A DNA stretch of 64,000 bases from Ceriagrion tenellum (taxonomy: Eukaryota; Arthropoda; Insecta; Odonata; Coenagrionidae): the NCBI GenBank assembly GCA_963169105.1, contig OY720639.1, positions 99,708,559-99,772,558 on the forward strand. Reading direction: 5' to 3'. The notes under the pieces are model-generated. The model was not told the DNA's origin, did no database searches, and saw nothing but the letters and a program-made list of their open reading frames with translations. Every line of letters begins with the position of its first letter. Position 1 is the stretch's first letter. Positions 1 through 11,330 of the stretch are shown here, piece by piece. A program made the translations under genes and the position numbers.

Positions 1-1253
1 TACTTGAGTCCTCTGGAGAGAGAATTTCAAATGTAGGCCATCGTCCGTCGGAGGCAATGTATGACTGTGGAAACCGTGGGAGTCTTTCATTACGAAAGGG
101 CTGTTGCCAAAAATGCCAAGCGGTATGGTGGTCAATCTGTAACTGTTCATTTTATGTGTAATGAAATTATTTCATGTGAACATAATCTGTGTCTTGTAAT
201 TATTTAATTTTTATTTTGGCATAAAAAACATTAATTACATGTCCTCAAATGTATGAGAGGCTGTAACAATATATCTACCAATTTATATAAAAATAAAATT
301 ATTTGTTTTTGTGTATATTGCGTATCATGAAATTGTTATTACTTTTCCTATGTAGACATTATCTTTGTCTTGTAATTATTGTTATTATTATTGTTAATTT
401 TAAATGGTAGATATATTATTTAAAAATTAAATTTATTTACCAACAATCTGAAAGGCCGATGCTCTGCGACAATAAATATTTTGACATAATTACTCAAACA
501 AGTGGGTTCCTCTGAAACGTTCCTCCATCCCTCATTCAATTCGCATTAAATCTATTTCCAAAATATCCACCTGACTTTAATGGTGAAAATGACCTTAATT
601 ATCACTAAATTTTCCAAACACCCGGCCAAACAGGTTAATTATGTAATTAAATAAGATGAGGATTGTAGACCTCAGAAACCGAACGAAAGGAAAAACCGTA
701 GGACAGCTTATAGTATTCGAAGTACAGCCTTAAATTCAAATTAAAGATAATTCAAATTATTAAGTCTCCCATTGTAAAAATAATACCTGCGCTCATACCA
801 ATAGATATTTTAGAGTCAACCCCATTCCCAAAAATTCAACTAATTTTCGTGATTTTGCAAGTGATATGATGTCACTTCAGAATTTTCAGGTTCAGAAACC
901 CAACACCATCGTGAAACTTAGTGTTACAGAATTGTCTAAGAGCAAAAATCAGGACCAGAATTTCGTATTAAGATTGGCGTGAACAGAAAACTCAATACAA
1001 TTTAAAATCAATTCCTTACTGCTCCTTACTTAACCTGGAATGATAAAGACGAAGGCTACTGGTTTAGAAATGTTTATATATACTATGCAAGTTTCACCGA
1101 CACAAAGACCTGTTTATGAAGAAATTACGTACCTTTGAATAAAAAATAACCCCTCCTCGGAAAAAAAACCCTAAGCTTTCCCTCGTTCGTGGAACAGGGG
1201 AACATCGAATAGTCTTTTATTTATTTTATTTTTGGAACCAATGGGTAAAGAAA
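1..1253. other. AT-rich stretch, no gene seen
   Basis: I see no open frame of note, no RNA gene and no clear terminal repeat here. The sequence is AT-rich with short TTATT and AATT runs, mainly at 180-430. It is best treated as intergenic or intronic DNA. Confidence 0.5.
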
Positions 1254-1478
1254 TTGGACTTTCACTTTTTTATATCAGCGGGGCCCACCCTTTCTCGGAC
1301 ACGGCCTGAATGCGGAACACAGGGAGGTTGTAAACATTCTGAGAGTCCTCAGGGAATCGCCGGTCCCGCAAGCGTCGTTCATGGGTCCACCAGAGGGCAT
1401 CTCTTCAGTCCATCGATCGGAATAACATTGTCCCCAAAAGCCCTTCGGTGAAGTGGGATAGAACTCTGCATTAAGCAC
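1254..1478. other. GC-richer patch, unrecognised
   Basis: This short block is clearly richer in G+C than its surroundings and stays open for 65 codons on the plus strand and 67 on the minus strand. Neither translation resembles a family I know. Open frames on both strands in a GC-rich patch usually reflect a shortage of AT-rich stop codons. It could be a conserved non-coding block, an exon or old repeat debris. I assign no function. Confidence 0.3.
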
Positions 1479-1920
1479 CTATTTACTATGCATTGAAGAA
1501 GATTTACGTCATATTGTTCGAGAGTGAGTTTCTGAAATGCAACGTGTTTGGTGACGAAAGTTATACGAGGTAGCTTGAACGAGATTGCTTCACCTAAAAT
1601 TCACAGGGTTCGCTCCCAGTACATACGATGAAAAAGTTTTCATATTTCTTACGAGACCGAAGCATCGACCGTCGAACCGTCATGCAGTATCATACCAACG
1701 CACTTTTTTAAGAGATATTTGCCAAAAATGTTAGCCATAAGGATCCACCTAGATACTAGTATGATAAGATACCACCACCACCACTAAATTTTATTTAATT
1801 AAGTCGGTTTCTTGGAGAAAACAAAACTAATATTGATTTCGACTGGAAATAATTATGTGAAAACAGGTCATAATGGCATAAAACTAAGCAATATCTTTTC
1901 AGGACCCCGGCGACCAAAGT

Positions 1921-2190
1921 TCTCATCTACATCTACATACTACCCAGCGAGCCGCCGCATGGGCGTCTGGCTGAGGGTATTAGGACACCAGCCGTGTAAA
2001 GATTTAAGGGATAAGGTTTTGGGGGGAGAAATAGTGACCTATATTATAGGAGTGTATTTAGAGGAGCTCAGTTTTTATTGTGGTCGCTTACAGTACGCGG
2101 AAAGAACGAGTTTTTGTACCTATCTGTTCCGCAATGTATCTCTCTTATTCTATCGCTTCTGTCAGACCTAGAGATGTAGTTGTCATAATA
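1921..2190 (-). mobile_element. CR1-like LINE, 3' end fragment (reverse)
   Basis: This is the reverse complement of the 3' end of the LINE family seen best at 13960-15225 and 20030-20704. Read on the plus strand it begins with the TCTACATCTACATACTACCC tail, followed by the GC-rich stem-loop, the segment opposite CACCAGCCGTGTAAAG, and the end of the reverse-transcriptase ORF. The plus-strand open frame across 1812-2171 is only an antisense shadow. The copy is 5'-truncated, as LINE copies usually are. Family membership rests on direct similarity to seven other copies in this window; the CR1-like label rests on reverse-transcriptase motifs in the longer copies. Confidence 0.85.
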
Positions 2191-2532
2191 ATATTCTATA
2201 ATAATCGATAGAAAAAGAATATATTATAATATGACAATATATTCCAGAGAAACGAAATTTAAAATATGAGTATGTTCTAACGCATATATTGCGCTAGAAA
2301 TGTCAGTATTTGAAGCTAATATTTCCTGTCTAGGTTTTTTAATTAACGTTGCTGTCCGTTATACTTTTTACTAAATAGCACGGAATTATCATAGGTTACC
2401 AAAGGGATTTCAAAAGGAAACAAAAAAGTTTGTTTAGTATCAGTATGAATATTTAGTTAATTAAAAAAATATTTTTAACTGAGAGATATTACTTCAGCGG
2501 TCTATCGAATGTATAACTCATTTTACGTCACA

Positions 2533-2636
2533 CCACTAACCTCGTCCTGGGAGGCAGAAAATTCACCTATGTGGAACTCAAACCCGCAACCCTGGGTTAG
2601 CTTGCAGGGACTTAAGCCCTCCGCCACAGGGGCCGA
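2533..2636 (-). mobile_element. tRNA-derived SINE (reverse)
   Basis: On the minus strand the sequence starts GGCCCCTGTGGCGGAGGGC and continues to the B-box-like GGTTTGAGTTCC, with A-box-like and B-box-like blocks spaced as in a tRNA promoter. Similar heads are found at 16150-16250, 30625-30752 and 40060-40232. It is a SINE rather than a functional tRNA: the cloverleaf is imperfect, there is no clear anticodon arm, and tRNA-unrelated sequence follows. Internal pol III promoters drive such elements, and their mobility depends on a LINE partner that I cannot identify here. Confidence 0.65.
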
Positions 2637-3617
2637 ATTTTGTAAGTCCATCAGTGCTGTTTTCTACAAATATTAGCCATTTCGATAAGATATTCTACTA
2701 CTTTTTGCTCCAGTGAAACTTAATTTCGAATTTCGTGTATTAGGGATGCTACATTCACACCAATGCATCGGACTAATCAAATTTTTGGTGGACATATCTA
2801 AAAAAAAGAGGAATAAAATAATCTGATAAAAATTGAGTGTTTGGTACTTTTATAAACCTTGAAAAATTGACTAGGTACTAAATGTTTTTAGTCGAGATGG
2901 TATCTCTAACGTGTATGTAACAATTAGTGAAACTAACTGTCATATGAAACTTTTTGCATCATTATCATTTTATTATGCTTAATTCATATTTATAGAAACT
3001 GCATAAATACAAAGTAAAATTCAAATAAGACATCCATAATGCCCTGAAAAGTATTTATCTGAAACTCCCTTGAATTCATATCCAATAGGGATAGTTGAAT
3101 TTAATAGGAAAAATAGACTAGTTTAGTATAATAATTCATATTTATTATTTTTTTCATCGTAAAATGGAATTTTTCCAACTGCAGAAATAAATATTTTTAA
3201 CGAGAAAAGCAGGCTATGAATTCCGATGAGTTTGAACAGTCATTAACCCTCTATGTGGCGTTTAAAATAATCCGCAATAAAAATTAAAAAATCCTGCCAA
3301 ATGAGCCTGTTCCTGAATAAACACTCAATTTAAACGAACGAACGAGCCGTTTACTTTCGCCACACTTTTAGCCGTTTATATGAATATTGGTGGCCAAAAC
3401 TGAAGGGGACTCAGCTAGTTAATAAATGTAAACAATTATTTACCAAAAGCCACAAAATGGACACGGAGGATGTTATTCGTGTAGTCGACTTGGAAAAATT
3501 AAAAGGGAATATTTTTTAAGATGGATTTTTTTTGTGCTTGTCTCACTTGCCTATATTTTCTCTTCTTCATAACTCCATTTGTTGATCAATCAATATTAAC
3601 TCCGCAGAAACATAGTC
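2637..3617. other. AT-rich stretch, no gene seen
   Basis: I see no supportable gene or complete repeat. The short plus-strand open frame that begins at 3521 runs into the repeated segment at 3618-3790 and has no recognisable protein features. Confidence 0.45.
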
Positions 3618-3790
3618 AGAAAACATCCATTGTTAAACTAGGCAACATACGATACTATAAAACAGGATACAGTGGTGCCACAACTTCAATGATCCACTCG
3701 ACATACAAACATCACGGAATACGAACATTTTTCTTCTTACGTAAAGGCCAATGGAAACGAACTGTCTCGAGATGCGAGCTATGATGAAAG
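3618..3790 (+). repeat. 175-bp direct repeat, copy 1
   Basis: The segment starts AGAAAACATCCATTGTTA and matches 4629-4806 over its whole length with scattered changes, including GTGGTGCCAC, a shared ACTCGACA block and GATGCGAGCT against GATGCAAGCT. The two copies have the same orientation and are about 1 kb apart, with a CR1-like LINE 3' end between them. The family is not one I recognise. They could be two insertions of one repeat or a local duplication later split by the LINE. Confidence 0.7.
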
Positions 3791-3954
3791 ATTTGTTTAA
3801 AGATTTTTACGACTATATTTTTGTCCCATGCTGAGGTTTCCTTCCACCGGAATGATATATTCATACAAGCGAGTTCATTTTTGTGGCCATGAATTTGCAA
3901 AAGAATGATAAAATGTAAAAATATTTTGCTGTACCCTCACCTACCAAATAAAGT

Positions 3955-4483
3955 TTAAGAGAGATGCTACTTCGCTCTCATTAGGCCACGCCTTGAATAC
4001 GCTGCGAGCATTTGGGATCCTGGTCATAAAGATTAAACAAAAAAGTAAACAAAATACAAAGAATAGATACACACTTTGTTAAAAACTGCTACTAGCAAAT
4101 ATATAGCGTCTCACAACTTTTAGAATGCTTAAGGTGGGTAGTAACACGGAGGCTACACGCTATGCTTAGGTTGCTTGAGATAATCTCAATAACTCATGGT
4201 ATGATCTAGAGCGACACAGAGAATATTATCATGACGTCTTACTACACCTCTAGGTCTGACAGAAGCGGTGAAATAAAAGAGGCATTTTCCAAACAGATAG
4301 ATACAAAAACTCGTTCTTTCCGCGCACAATAAGCGACCACAATAAAAACTAAGCCAATTGAATACACTTCCATAATACACGTCACCATTTCATCTCCCAA
4401 AACCTAATCCCTTACACGGCTGGTGTCCTAGCACCCCCTGCCTCAAGCCTAGCTCGCAGGGTAGTATATAGATGTAGATTACT
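3955..4483 (+). mobile_element. CR1-like LINE, 3' end fragment
   Basis: The copy covers the end of the reverse-transcriptase ORF and the 3' UTR. Allowing for frameshifts it encodes the LVRPHLEYAA-S-WDPGHKD type motif near 3965-4030, which is typical of the C-terminal half of CR1/L2/jockey-type LINE proteins, then the Arg/Lys-rich end (NSFFPRTI-like) near 4300-4335. It closes with the CACGGCTGGTGTCCTAGCAC block, a GC-rich hairpin ending GCTCGCAGGG, and the TATAGATGTAGAT tail. It is 5'-truncated and has stops and indels, so it is dead. Confidence 0.85.
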
Positions 4484-4628
4484 CCTGCCAAGCTGGCTCC
4501 AGGTTTAATCACTAATATAATTTTTTCAATCAATCGATGTTTATATGAACCACGTGGCTCAAGATTTAAGTAGGAACATAACTGTTACATGGCCAATAAG
4601 GAGCTATGAGCTTCCATTAACCATTGGT

Positions 4629-4806
4629 AGAAAACATTCATTGTTACAGATGCAAAGTACGATACCATAAAACACGATGAAGTGGTGCCACGGCTTACAA
4701 TTACTCGACACATGAACGTCACGAGATACGAATTTTTTTTCCAGTTTCGTAAATGGCATTTAGATGACGAACTCAGTCTCAAGATGCAAGCTATTTCTGA
4801 TGCAGT
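4629..4806 (+). repeat. 175-bp direct repeat, copy 2
   Basis: This is a diverged copy of 3618-3790 in the same orientation, starting AGAAAACATTCATTGTTA. It is interrupted by no other element. The copies differ enough to be old. The open frames read from it on either strand are not conserved with copy 1, which argues against coding. Confidence 0.7.
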
Positions 4807-5690
4807 GCAATACAGAATAATTAAAGTGAGGGGCACATGATAAGCATTTTAAATAGTTTCTAACTTATAGCAACACGATAGCACTTCTAATGCTATCTTT
4901 CTATATCTTATTTTAAGAGATGATTCATTCATATTACGCTTACTTAAGTTTAAATCCTTAGGAAAGGACGAATTAACCCTCATAGACGCGCACTCAGCTT
5001 TAAAATACGCTAGATCGTTTAAGCTGTTGGGTCTGGCAGACACAAATAATTTAAAATTCATGACTTATTAAATTAACATTTTTTTAAATTTATTTTTCCT
5101 GAAATTTCTGTTTGCTTATCATTTCCAAATATTAGAACCATTTGCACAACACAATCGATTAATTTTACCTAGAAACTCATCATCATCGTAAACTTTCGCA
5201 TTGGTGTGCATAATTTTGTCATTTCTAATAACGTGCATTTAATTTTTTTTCCACGCTCGCAAAACATTTTATGCCTAAAAATATGGGATTTTGTAACACA
5301 AGGATTTTGTTGTCATTGGAGGCCATTATATTTATCTATTACGTGACTATTATTACTGTCATTAAGGTATTATTGCTATCAACATAAAGCTGTCAGCAGA
5401 TTAAGGAGTATACTTCTGTAAAATGTATAAAAACATGTATGAAGATTACTGAGACCCCCATTACTTAATCGTCGTTAATTAAAACTTAAAAGTAATATTA
5501 GATTGATTTGGTAATTTAAAAATTATTTTCTTAATTACGGGCGAATCACAAGTTTCTTAAAGCCAAACAAAATATATCAATTTTAGCAAAAACATTAGAT
5601 ACAATGATAAATATGTGTGGGGCTTACTATAAGGTTAAATTTGCAACTAGAGGATCCACTCTGGTTAAAAAAATCCTAAACACGTAGATA
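4807..5690. other. AT-rich stretch, no gene seen
   Basis: Nothing recognisable. A 70-codon minus-strand frame at 4849-5061 has no family features. Confidence 0.45.
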
Positions 5691-5698
5691 GGTTTACT

Positions 5699-6034
5699 TT
5701 GCGATTCAGTTCAAAGATTTCGGGGACTATATTTGGATCGCGGCCTATGGTCTCTGACCACTGGAATGAAGTTCCCGTGCTCATGAGTTTATATTTGTAC
5801 CAGGATAATAATATCGTTGGGAGGAACCGGCAAAAGATGCATCTTTATTATCATAAACTCCGACATAATAAAATGCTCAACCAGAAGAAAGCGTCTTGGA
5901 AAAACCGAACGCTGCGGGAAGAGGCAAAGCGCCAAGACCACGAGAGAGAGAATGTTGCGGCCTTGGCTTGGATGAGCAAGGTACAGAAGTTTAAAAACAG
6001 GACCAAGGAGGCTACAAAAATAAAGACCAAATAA
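5699..6034 (+). CDS. Unrecognised basic open frame, possible exon
   Basis: A 111-codon frame is open, but it begins at TTG, not ATG, so the true start is unknown and this may be an exon. A TTTACTTTGCGATTCAG acceptor-like site lies at about 5693-5709, and an AAG|GTACAG donor-like site at about 5979. The predicted peptide is rich in Lys, Arg, Gln and Asn. Residues 60-110 are highly charged and look helical or coiled-coil (for example NRTLREEAKRQDHEREN). Base composition is richer in G+C than the flanks. A reversed RTE-like LINE fragment begins shortly downstream, so this could also be repeat debris. I do not recognise the family, and no function is claimed. Confidence 0.3.
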   Translation: MRFSSKISGTIFGSRPMVSDHWNEVPVLMSLYLYQDNNIVGRNRQKMHLYYHKLRHNKMLNQKKASWKNRTLREEAKRQDHERENVAALAWMSKVQKFKNRTKEATKIKTK

Positions 6035-6089
6035 CATACCACTTGAATACTGGAATATGAAAGGTCAATTCTTACAAAAGTTTCACTCA

Positions 6090-6545
6090 TAAATACATGT
6101 TTGCACACATAATTGTGCTTCAATAATTTCCTCCATACTGACCTATCCTTGCAAACCTCTTTTGCCTCATTTCCCCCATACACTGCTTCATACACGCCCT
6201 CTTGTTTTTATGACTCCTAATATTCCTCCTCCTAAGAATTTCCTCAACCACATTCAACTACAACTTTCTCGGCCTACCTCTCTCTCTCGCACCATTCATT
6301 TCACTCTTATGTACTGTTTCGTTATTCAACTCTCATCCATTCTCTCAATATGTCCAAACCAATGAAGCACACCCCATTCACATATGTCCATTACTCGAGA
6401 ATCTAATACTGCAGCTTTAAATTTCCAATCAAAACACCGTCCTTTTCACTACATGCATCTATAACACATTTATCCATAAATATATTAAACAGCGATGGTG
6501 GCATTACGCATCCTTGCTTTGCGCCCTGTTTAATTAATGTGACTA
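6090..6545 (-). mobile_element. RTE-like LINE fragment (reverse)
   Basis: On the minus strand three separated pieces of a LINE protein can be read. A reverse-transcriptase motif QGCVMPPSLFNIFMD lies near 6485-6530. A WFGHIERMDES motif lies near 6305-6350. A GRPRKLWLNVVEE stretch lies near 6250-6285, followed by a degraded C-terminus. In RTE-type elements these motifs are several hundred residues apart in part, so the copy carries internal deletions, and it is also broken by stops and frame changes. RTE is inferred from the combination of GHxxRMD and GRPRxxW motifs. No 3' tail was recognised. Confidence 0.75.
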
Positions 6546-7863
6546 TGCCTACCCCGGAAGGGAACGGCGTGATTGGTATGCATGTATGTAATTCTTACAA
6601 AAAGGTTATAGCAACGAACGTCAAGGGTGAAGTGTTCCATTAGAAGTCGATATTTAAAGGTTTTTGGCCAAAAAAGTTGATTTGTGGATTGTTTAGCGAA
6701 AAAAAAGATTAAAAGCAAGTATCCAGAAAAGCATAGCTGATGTAATGCAGACAATTTCAGCCTTATTCCAAGAATTACGCGGTAGGCAAAGATAATTTGG
6801 CCCGTTAATATTTAGTAGCACATTTATATTGATAATTCATATAAGAAATTAGAGGTTAGACGGAGTAGCTGGACTAGCTAGTTGGGTACATTTCTGTCGT
6901 TTTAATTTTCTATTTTTCAATAAAGCTGCTTTAAATATGACAATTATGCTATCGTATTGAAACACTATTCACCTGCAATAAATGGCTAAGTAAGGCTTAA
7001 ATTTATTATAGATGAAGTTTGACAGAAATGTTTCCTAAAACAATACACATGTACCGACATGCCCTCTATGTGGGAAAATGTTGGCACAAAGGCCGGGTTA
7101 CGTTCATACACGTATAGAAGGGATGTTAGGATCAATACAGAAAACTTTTCACTTGGAATAAAGTCACCTATTAGCGTAGCACGCTATGAAAGCATTCAAA
7201 AGGGGCCATCCTAGTCATCACTGCTACCGTTAGTTCAACGACAGAACAATTTGTTTCCCTAAATACAGCATTTCTTGAGTCAATTTTTTTGTATTTAATT
7301 TATCAATTCCAATTATATTCTGGATCTGAATTATTATGTAGCTACAGGCACGTTTAATGTTTTTCCTTTTTAATCCCCGAATGTATTCTTCGTAAGTGGC
7401 TTTTTCCGGATTGTGTGTCATGATTGACAATTTTAATTTCTTTCTCCCTTAGTTTCATTATTGCCTTTGTACGTACTTGCCCCATGACCACACTTTACAT
7501 CTATCCGGACCTACGGTTGTCCATTGAAAATTCACAATAAAGTTGAACATATCAAATTGTAGTCAAATGATTTCTCTTCAAAGCTGTACAAATTTGAATG
7601 CCTTGACACCAACGGTTGAAATTCGCTATGAAAATAATTATTTGACTTCATCGTAATCCGAACCAGGTGTGCTAGCCAGATATACCACCAAGCCATCCAC
7701 CACCAAGGCGGTTTTCGAGGGGAGTTTATGCGAACTAGACTGGACTTCGAACCATATCAACTGTGAATGCAATGATTGGAAAATTATCAATTGTCGTCGT
7801 AATATATCGAAAATGTTGGGTATATCCTTCGCGACAGTGGCTTTGTAAGCACGACTATCGACA
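6546..7863. other. AT-rich stretch, no gene seen
   Basis: No supportable gene, RNA or delimited repeat. Short open frames at 6530-6754 and 7230-7430 on the minus strand show no family features. Confidence 0.45.
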
Positions 7864-8124
7864 ACCCTGAAAATTAATGAAAAGTAAACAACGGTAACTA
7901 TGCAGGGCTGATTGAAAATTTTTATTTGCCATACTCACTAATTACACCGTTTTACCGCAGAGGACGGCGAAGTTAAGTCACACGAGCTATAAATTAGTAT
8001 ACGATACTCTTGACTTACGTGGCTATCATTATACAATGTGTGCTCTCGCTTCACCCTGACGCTAACTTCACGCCGTGTAATAATGAGCCACTTAGTCCCT
8101 AGTATCGTAATGTGCCATTACTTC
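7864..8124. mobile_element. Hairpin MITE-like repeat, copy A (uninserted)
   Basis: This segment is closely matched by 58563-58961: both start with CCTGAAAAT..GAAAAGTAAACAACGGTAACT and both end near an AGCC-CTTA-GT-CTAG-AT block. It contains a long imperfect hairpin whose arms are 8001-8034 (ACGATACT...GTGGCT) and 8076-8108 (AGCCACTT...AGTATCGT). There is no coding potential. The paired structure and dispersed copies suggest a non-autonomous DNA transposon. Exact ends and target duplication were not resolved. This copy lacks the 156-bp insertion present in copy B. Confidence 0.7.
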
Positions 8125-8280
8125 ATGCTTATTACCGCTGTTGAAGTTTATAAAATTAACTTTTAAAAATGGCCTCAATTATGGCTTGGGAATAATCTCG
8201 CTCAAGCTGCCATAATGACTTTGTTTTACCGCAAAAACCTCACTCTTCCTCTGCCTTAACAAATATATATATTCTTTTAT

Positions 8281-8945
8281 TTGTTATTCCGTCTATTCAA
8301 CTCCTGCCGTCCGAAAACCTCCTCTCCGTTCCTGCTTTCTGAAATAAACATTCGTCCTCCCTTCCTTTCTTCCTTCCTTCCACCCTCGTCAACACCCACT
8401 TCTCAGAAAACCTCCACACTACGCCCTTCCCGAAGAGCGTCCCTTCGCTCGAATGCCCTGCGCCACCCTTTTGCATTTTGCAACCTCACGGGCGGCCGGG
8501 GCGGGTCATTTGTTTGTCCCTTGCCTCCCACCCTTGTCCACTGCAGTATCGTCTCCTCCCCCCACCCTCTCGAGGAATTCCTTCGATTCTCCCGAGGTGA
8601 CCTTCACATTAAGGCAGGGCAACCCGCCTGAAGAACAAGGAGCGGACTTACATTGTGACGCGGTCAAGTGGGATATACGAAGACGGATGGACGTCACGGA
8701 GACGAAAAATGACGCGTTTTTTTATGGTAGCAGTAGCGTTTTTTGGACGTTTCTCATCTATACTTGCTACATTATTTACAATCACCTATTCTTACACGTC
8801 AACCAAAATGACTCTCACGAGATCACTCGTTTTCATGAAAATAAATGGCGAGTCGACCAAAACAAAATGGATCATAATGTATACGTGGCATCTTCTTACC
8901 AGAAAAATGGAATTCTCTAGGCTTCAATACAGGTATTCACCATAG
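8281..8945. other. CpG- and pyrimidine-rich patch, unrecognised
   Basis: G+C and CpG are raised over this block, most of all at 8400-8720, and several frames stay open (116 and 155 codons on the plus strand, overlapping). The translations are Pro/Ser-rich and low in complexity, which is what a C-rich tract gives by chance. It could be a 5' flanking or first-exon region of a gene outside recognition, or a conserved regulatory block. No promoter element is clear enough to call. Confidence 0.3.
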
Positions 8946-10599
8946 TATATATTTCTTAAATGTCATCGTTATATGAATGTAAATTTGCTGGATTAATTCC
9001 ATGCTCAATAATACAGACTATTAAGTAAAGCAGCTAGTAGTCAAAAATCTTAGCGCCGACGATAAATGTAAGGGAATAATTTCACACTTAGGAATTCACT
9101 TGGCAGCATGTGCCATTTAATAAGTAACACAATAGCATAAATTTGAAAACATTAGCCACCTTCTCAAAATTACGATATTTCTCAACATAATTATCATTTA
9201 AAACCTTGAAATCATAAATATTTCATAGAAATTATCAACAATCGAAAAAAAACTGGCGTACTTCAGCGTTTCAGAAAATAAATGCAAATAGACTTAAGAG
9301 CCACTCCGGGGAATTTATATGAAAAAAAAAACTTGAATTGGTATGTAAACAGTTCATTTTGATGAGGTGCAGGAAATGAGAAGCTCTGTTTCCAATTGTC
9401 ATTTTAATCTTCACCAAGCCCAATGAATACATATCTTAATCAACATTAAAGAGGGTTTTTTAAATTTGATCCTAGTTTTTCATAATCATTATAATGGCTA
9501 AAAATTAATATATTAATTCAAAGTTGAAATTAAATAAATTGAAAAATCATTTTACTCTAATTTTCACGTGTAGTGATGCAAAATGACCATGTCGTCGACG
9601 CACCCTATCAACCCCAATACTACTACTCTAATTTTCAACTGATAGCATGAAAACTTTCCTCACGATTTGAGTTAAACTCTGGGTTTCTACAATCGACAAA
9701 CAAACGTACAAGCATTCTTCTATTCATATAAATAGAATTTGCTTTATTTTTTATGGAGTGAGTCGAAGATACGGTCGTTTTTCACTACCAAGATTAATGC
9801 TAACGTGACATAAATCGTAATAAATTAATCATTAGACATAAAACATTAATCTATATGATGCAAAATGACAGAGTCAACATGTAAAAGTAAATCCATTCTT
9901 CGAGATAAAATTTACATGTCCAGAAAAATTAGTCCTTTAGGAATACTAGGTAAAGTTCAGAGGGTTTCCTAGTTAAAATCTAAAAACCGTAGCACTGGTA
10001 AGGCAGTACCTTTACACCCGCTGATGATTAAACAAATTCCTGGACCGAGCGAATGACTTATTTCAACTTTCATTTCACACAATTTCTAAACTAATTACTT
10101 GAAATAGCTACGATGACAGTTCTGGATGACGTTCACTATTGAATTGATACAAATCATGCGAAACTAGACTCCTCAACTGTTGCAGTTTGCGGTCTGGCTA
10201 CTAAAAGTCTAGATCTGACAGTGACGTATAGAAACTCGTGAAAATGCCCAACATCTCCGAATATAAGGACAAACAGACCTTTAGAACCTGACCTCCTTCA
10301 GCGCATGTATTTTTTTATTGTTTAATGCATATTGATTGTTCTGGAGCCAAGCCCCTTAATAACAAAAAATATACATTGTGATGCGAGATAGTGAACAAAA
10401 ATAAGAAAAAAATAAAGAGTGTAAAATTGCGAAGAAGAATGAATGCATGATATATAAAATTTTTCATTGAAATTATACAATGCAAACATGAAACAGGTAA
10501 CAGGTATGTAAGGTAAACTGCGTAGTGTTGCATATAATGAATTTGTAATTCAAAAGAGAAGTTCATGATATAAGGATATAACTACAACATTAAGAATCA
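8946..10599. other. AT-rich stretch, no gene seen
   Basis: No gene or clear element in most of this stretch. The last 250 bases may hold the 3' untranslated part of the reversed LINE that ends just downstream. Confidence 0.45.
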
Positions 10600-10830
10600 G
10601 AAATGAACACATAAAAATTCATTTTGAATTTTTAGAGAGAAGGACAATTCTTTATACCTTTAGGTAGATTATTCCATGGATGACACGCTGTTACGATAAA
10701 TGAATTTTGGAAATTAGTCGACATATAACTACGAGAATATAGAAATTCTGAATTACATCTGGTACACATTTTACTTGTGGATGGCTTGGTAACAAATAAG
10801 TCAAACGTATATTCTGAGGATTTCCGTTGA
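10600..10830 (-). mobile_element. LINE ORF2 C-terminus fragment (reverse)
   Basis: Read on the minus strand, one frame gives NSFIVTACHPWNNLPKGIKN followed by a PSL-stop-KFKMNFY segment. This matches the well-known C-terminal pattern of jockey/CR1-type LINE reverse-transcriptase proteins: R..FxxSFxxxAxxxWNxLPxxI+xxxSxxxFKxxL. The frame upstream is also open for about 40 codons. An in-frame stop between PSL and KFK shows the copy is dead. It belongs to a different family from the TAGATG-tailed LINE. Compare 25570-25868, which has the same domain. Confidence 0.7.
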
Positions 10831-10949
10831 ATGAAGAATACAATAAATTACCAAAGGAGTATTGTACACATAAGTAAATGTATGTGTATAAATAAAAATT
10901 AACTCGGAGAGAGGCAGGAGAAATTCATCATTGCTCAGCCGGTCGTGGT

Positions 10950-11330
10950 TGGTTGACCCTCCAGGGTCAGGCTGAGGAAAGAGTGGACCCTAAGGGTAAA
11001 GGGGTGGTTGAGTGTTGGCGTTGGCGGGGAGAGGGCAATGGAGCAAGAAAGTTGGTGTGGAGGCGTTTGGGCCGAGAAGATAAAGGGACGGAGGAAGGTG
11101 AGGGGCGTGGCCTTGGTGACGGGGGAGTGCAAGCGAGGAGAAGCTGGCGTGGACAGCGAACAGGGGGGTTGAGGGGTACTGGGTGGGTGGGTTAGGGTTG
11201 TAGAGAGGAGAGGGTATTAGTGAGCGGAAGAGGGCCAAAACCCTTGGCGAAAGGGGTATCGGAGTGGTGGGCGTAGTCAGGGTCTCTCGGCGGAGAACGA
11301 GTGGGAAGAAAGAGCCCTGAGAGAACTAAC
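10950..11330. other. G-rich tract with G-quadruplex motif
   Basis: The plus strand is strongly purine- and G-rich. At 11163-11198 six G-runs of three or more lie within 36 bases, separated by loops of one to four bases. This satisfies the usual pattern for an intramolecular G-quadruplex several times over. Open frames on both strands across 10935-11238 are low-complexity products of the composition. The tract could be a regulatory or replication-relevant structure, or simply a degenerate repeat; no gene is assigned. Confidence 0.5.

Noticed and set aside
1812..2171. 119-codon plus-strand open frame
   Set aside because: It is antisense to the 3' end of a CR1-like LINE and has no protein features of its own.
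3618..4806. LTR retrotransposon with 175-bp LTRs
   Set aside because: No TG..CA ends, primer-binding site, or gag/pol between the repeats; the interior is a LINE fragment.
8281..8920. Overlapping 116- and 155-codon frames
   Set aside because: Low-complexity Pro/Ser-rich translations from a C-rich tract; two overlapping frames in the same strand suggest compositional openness.
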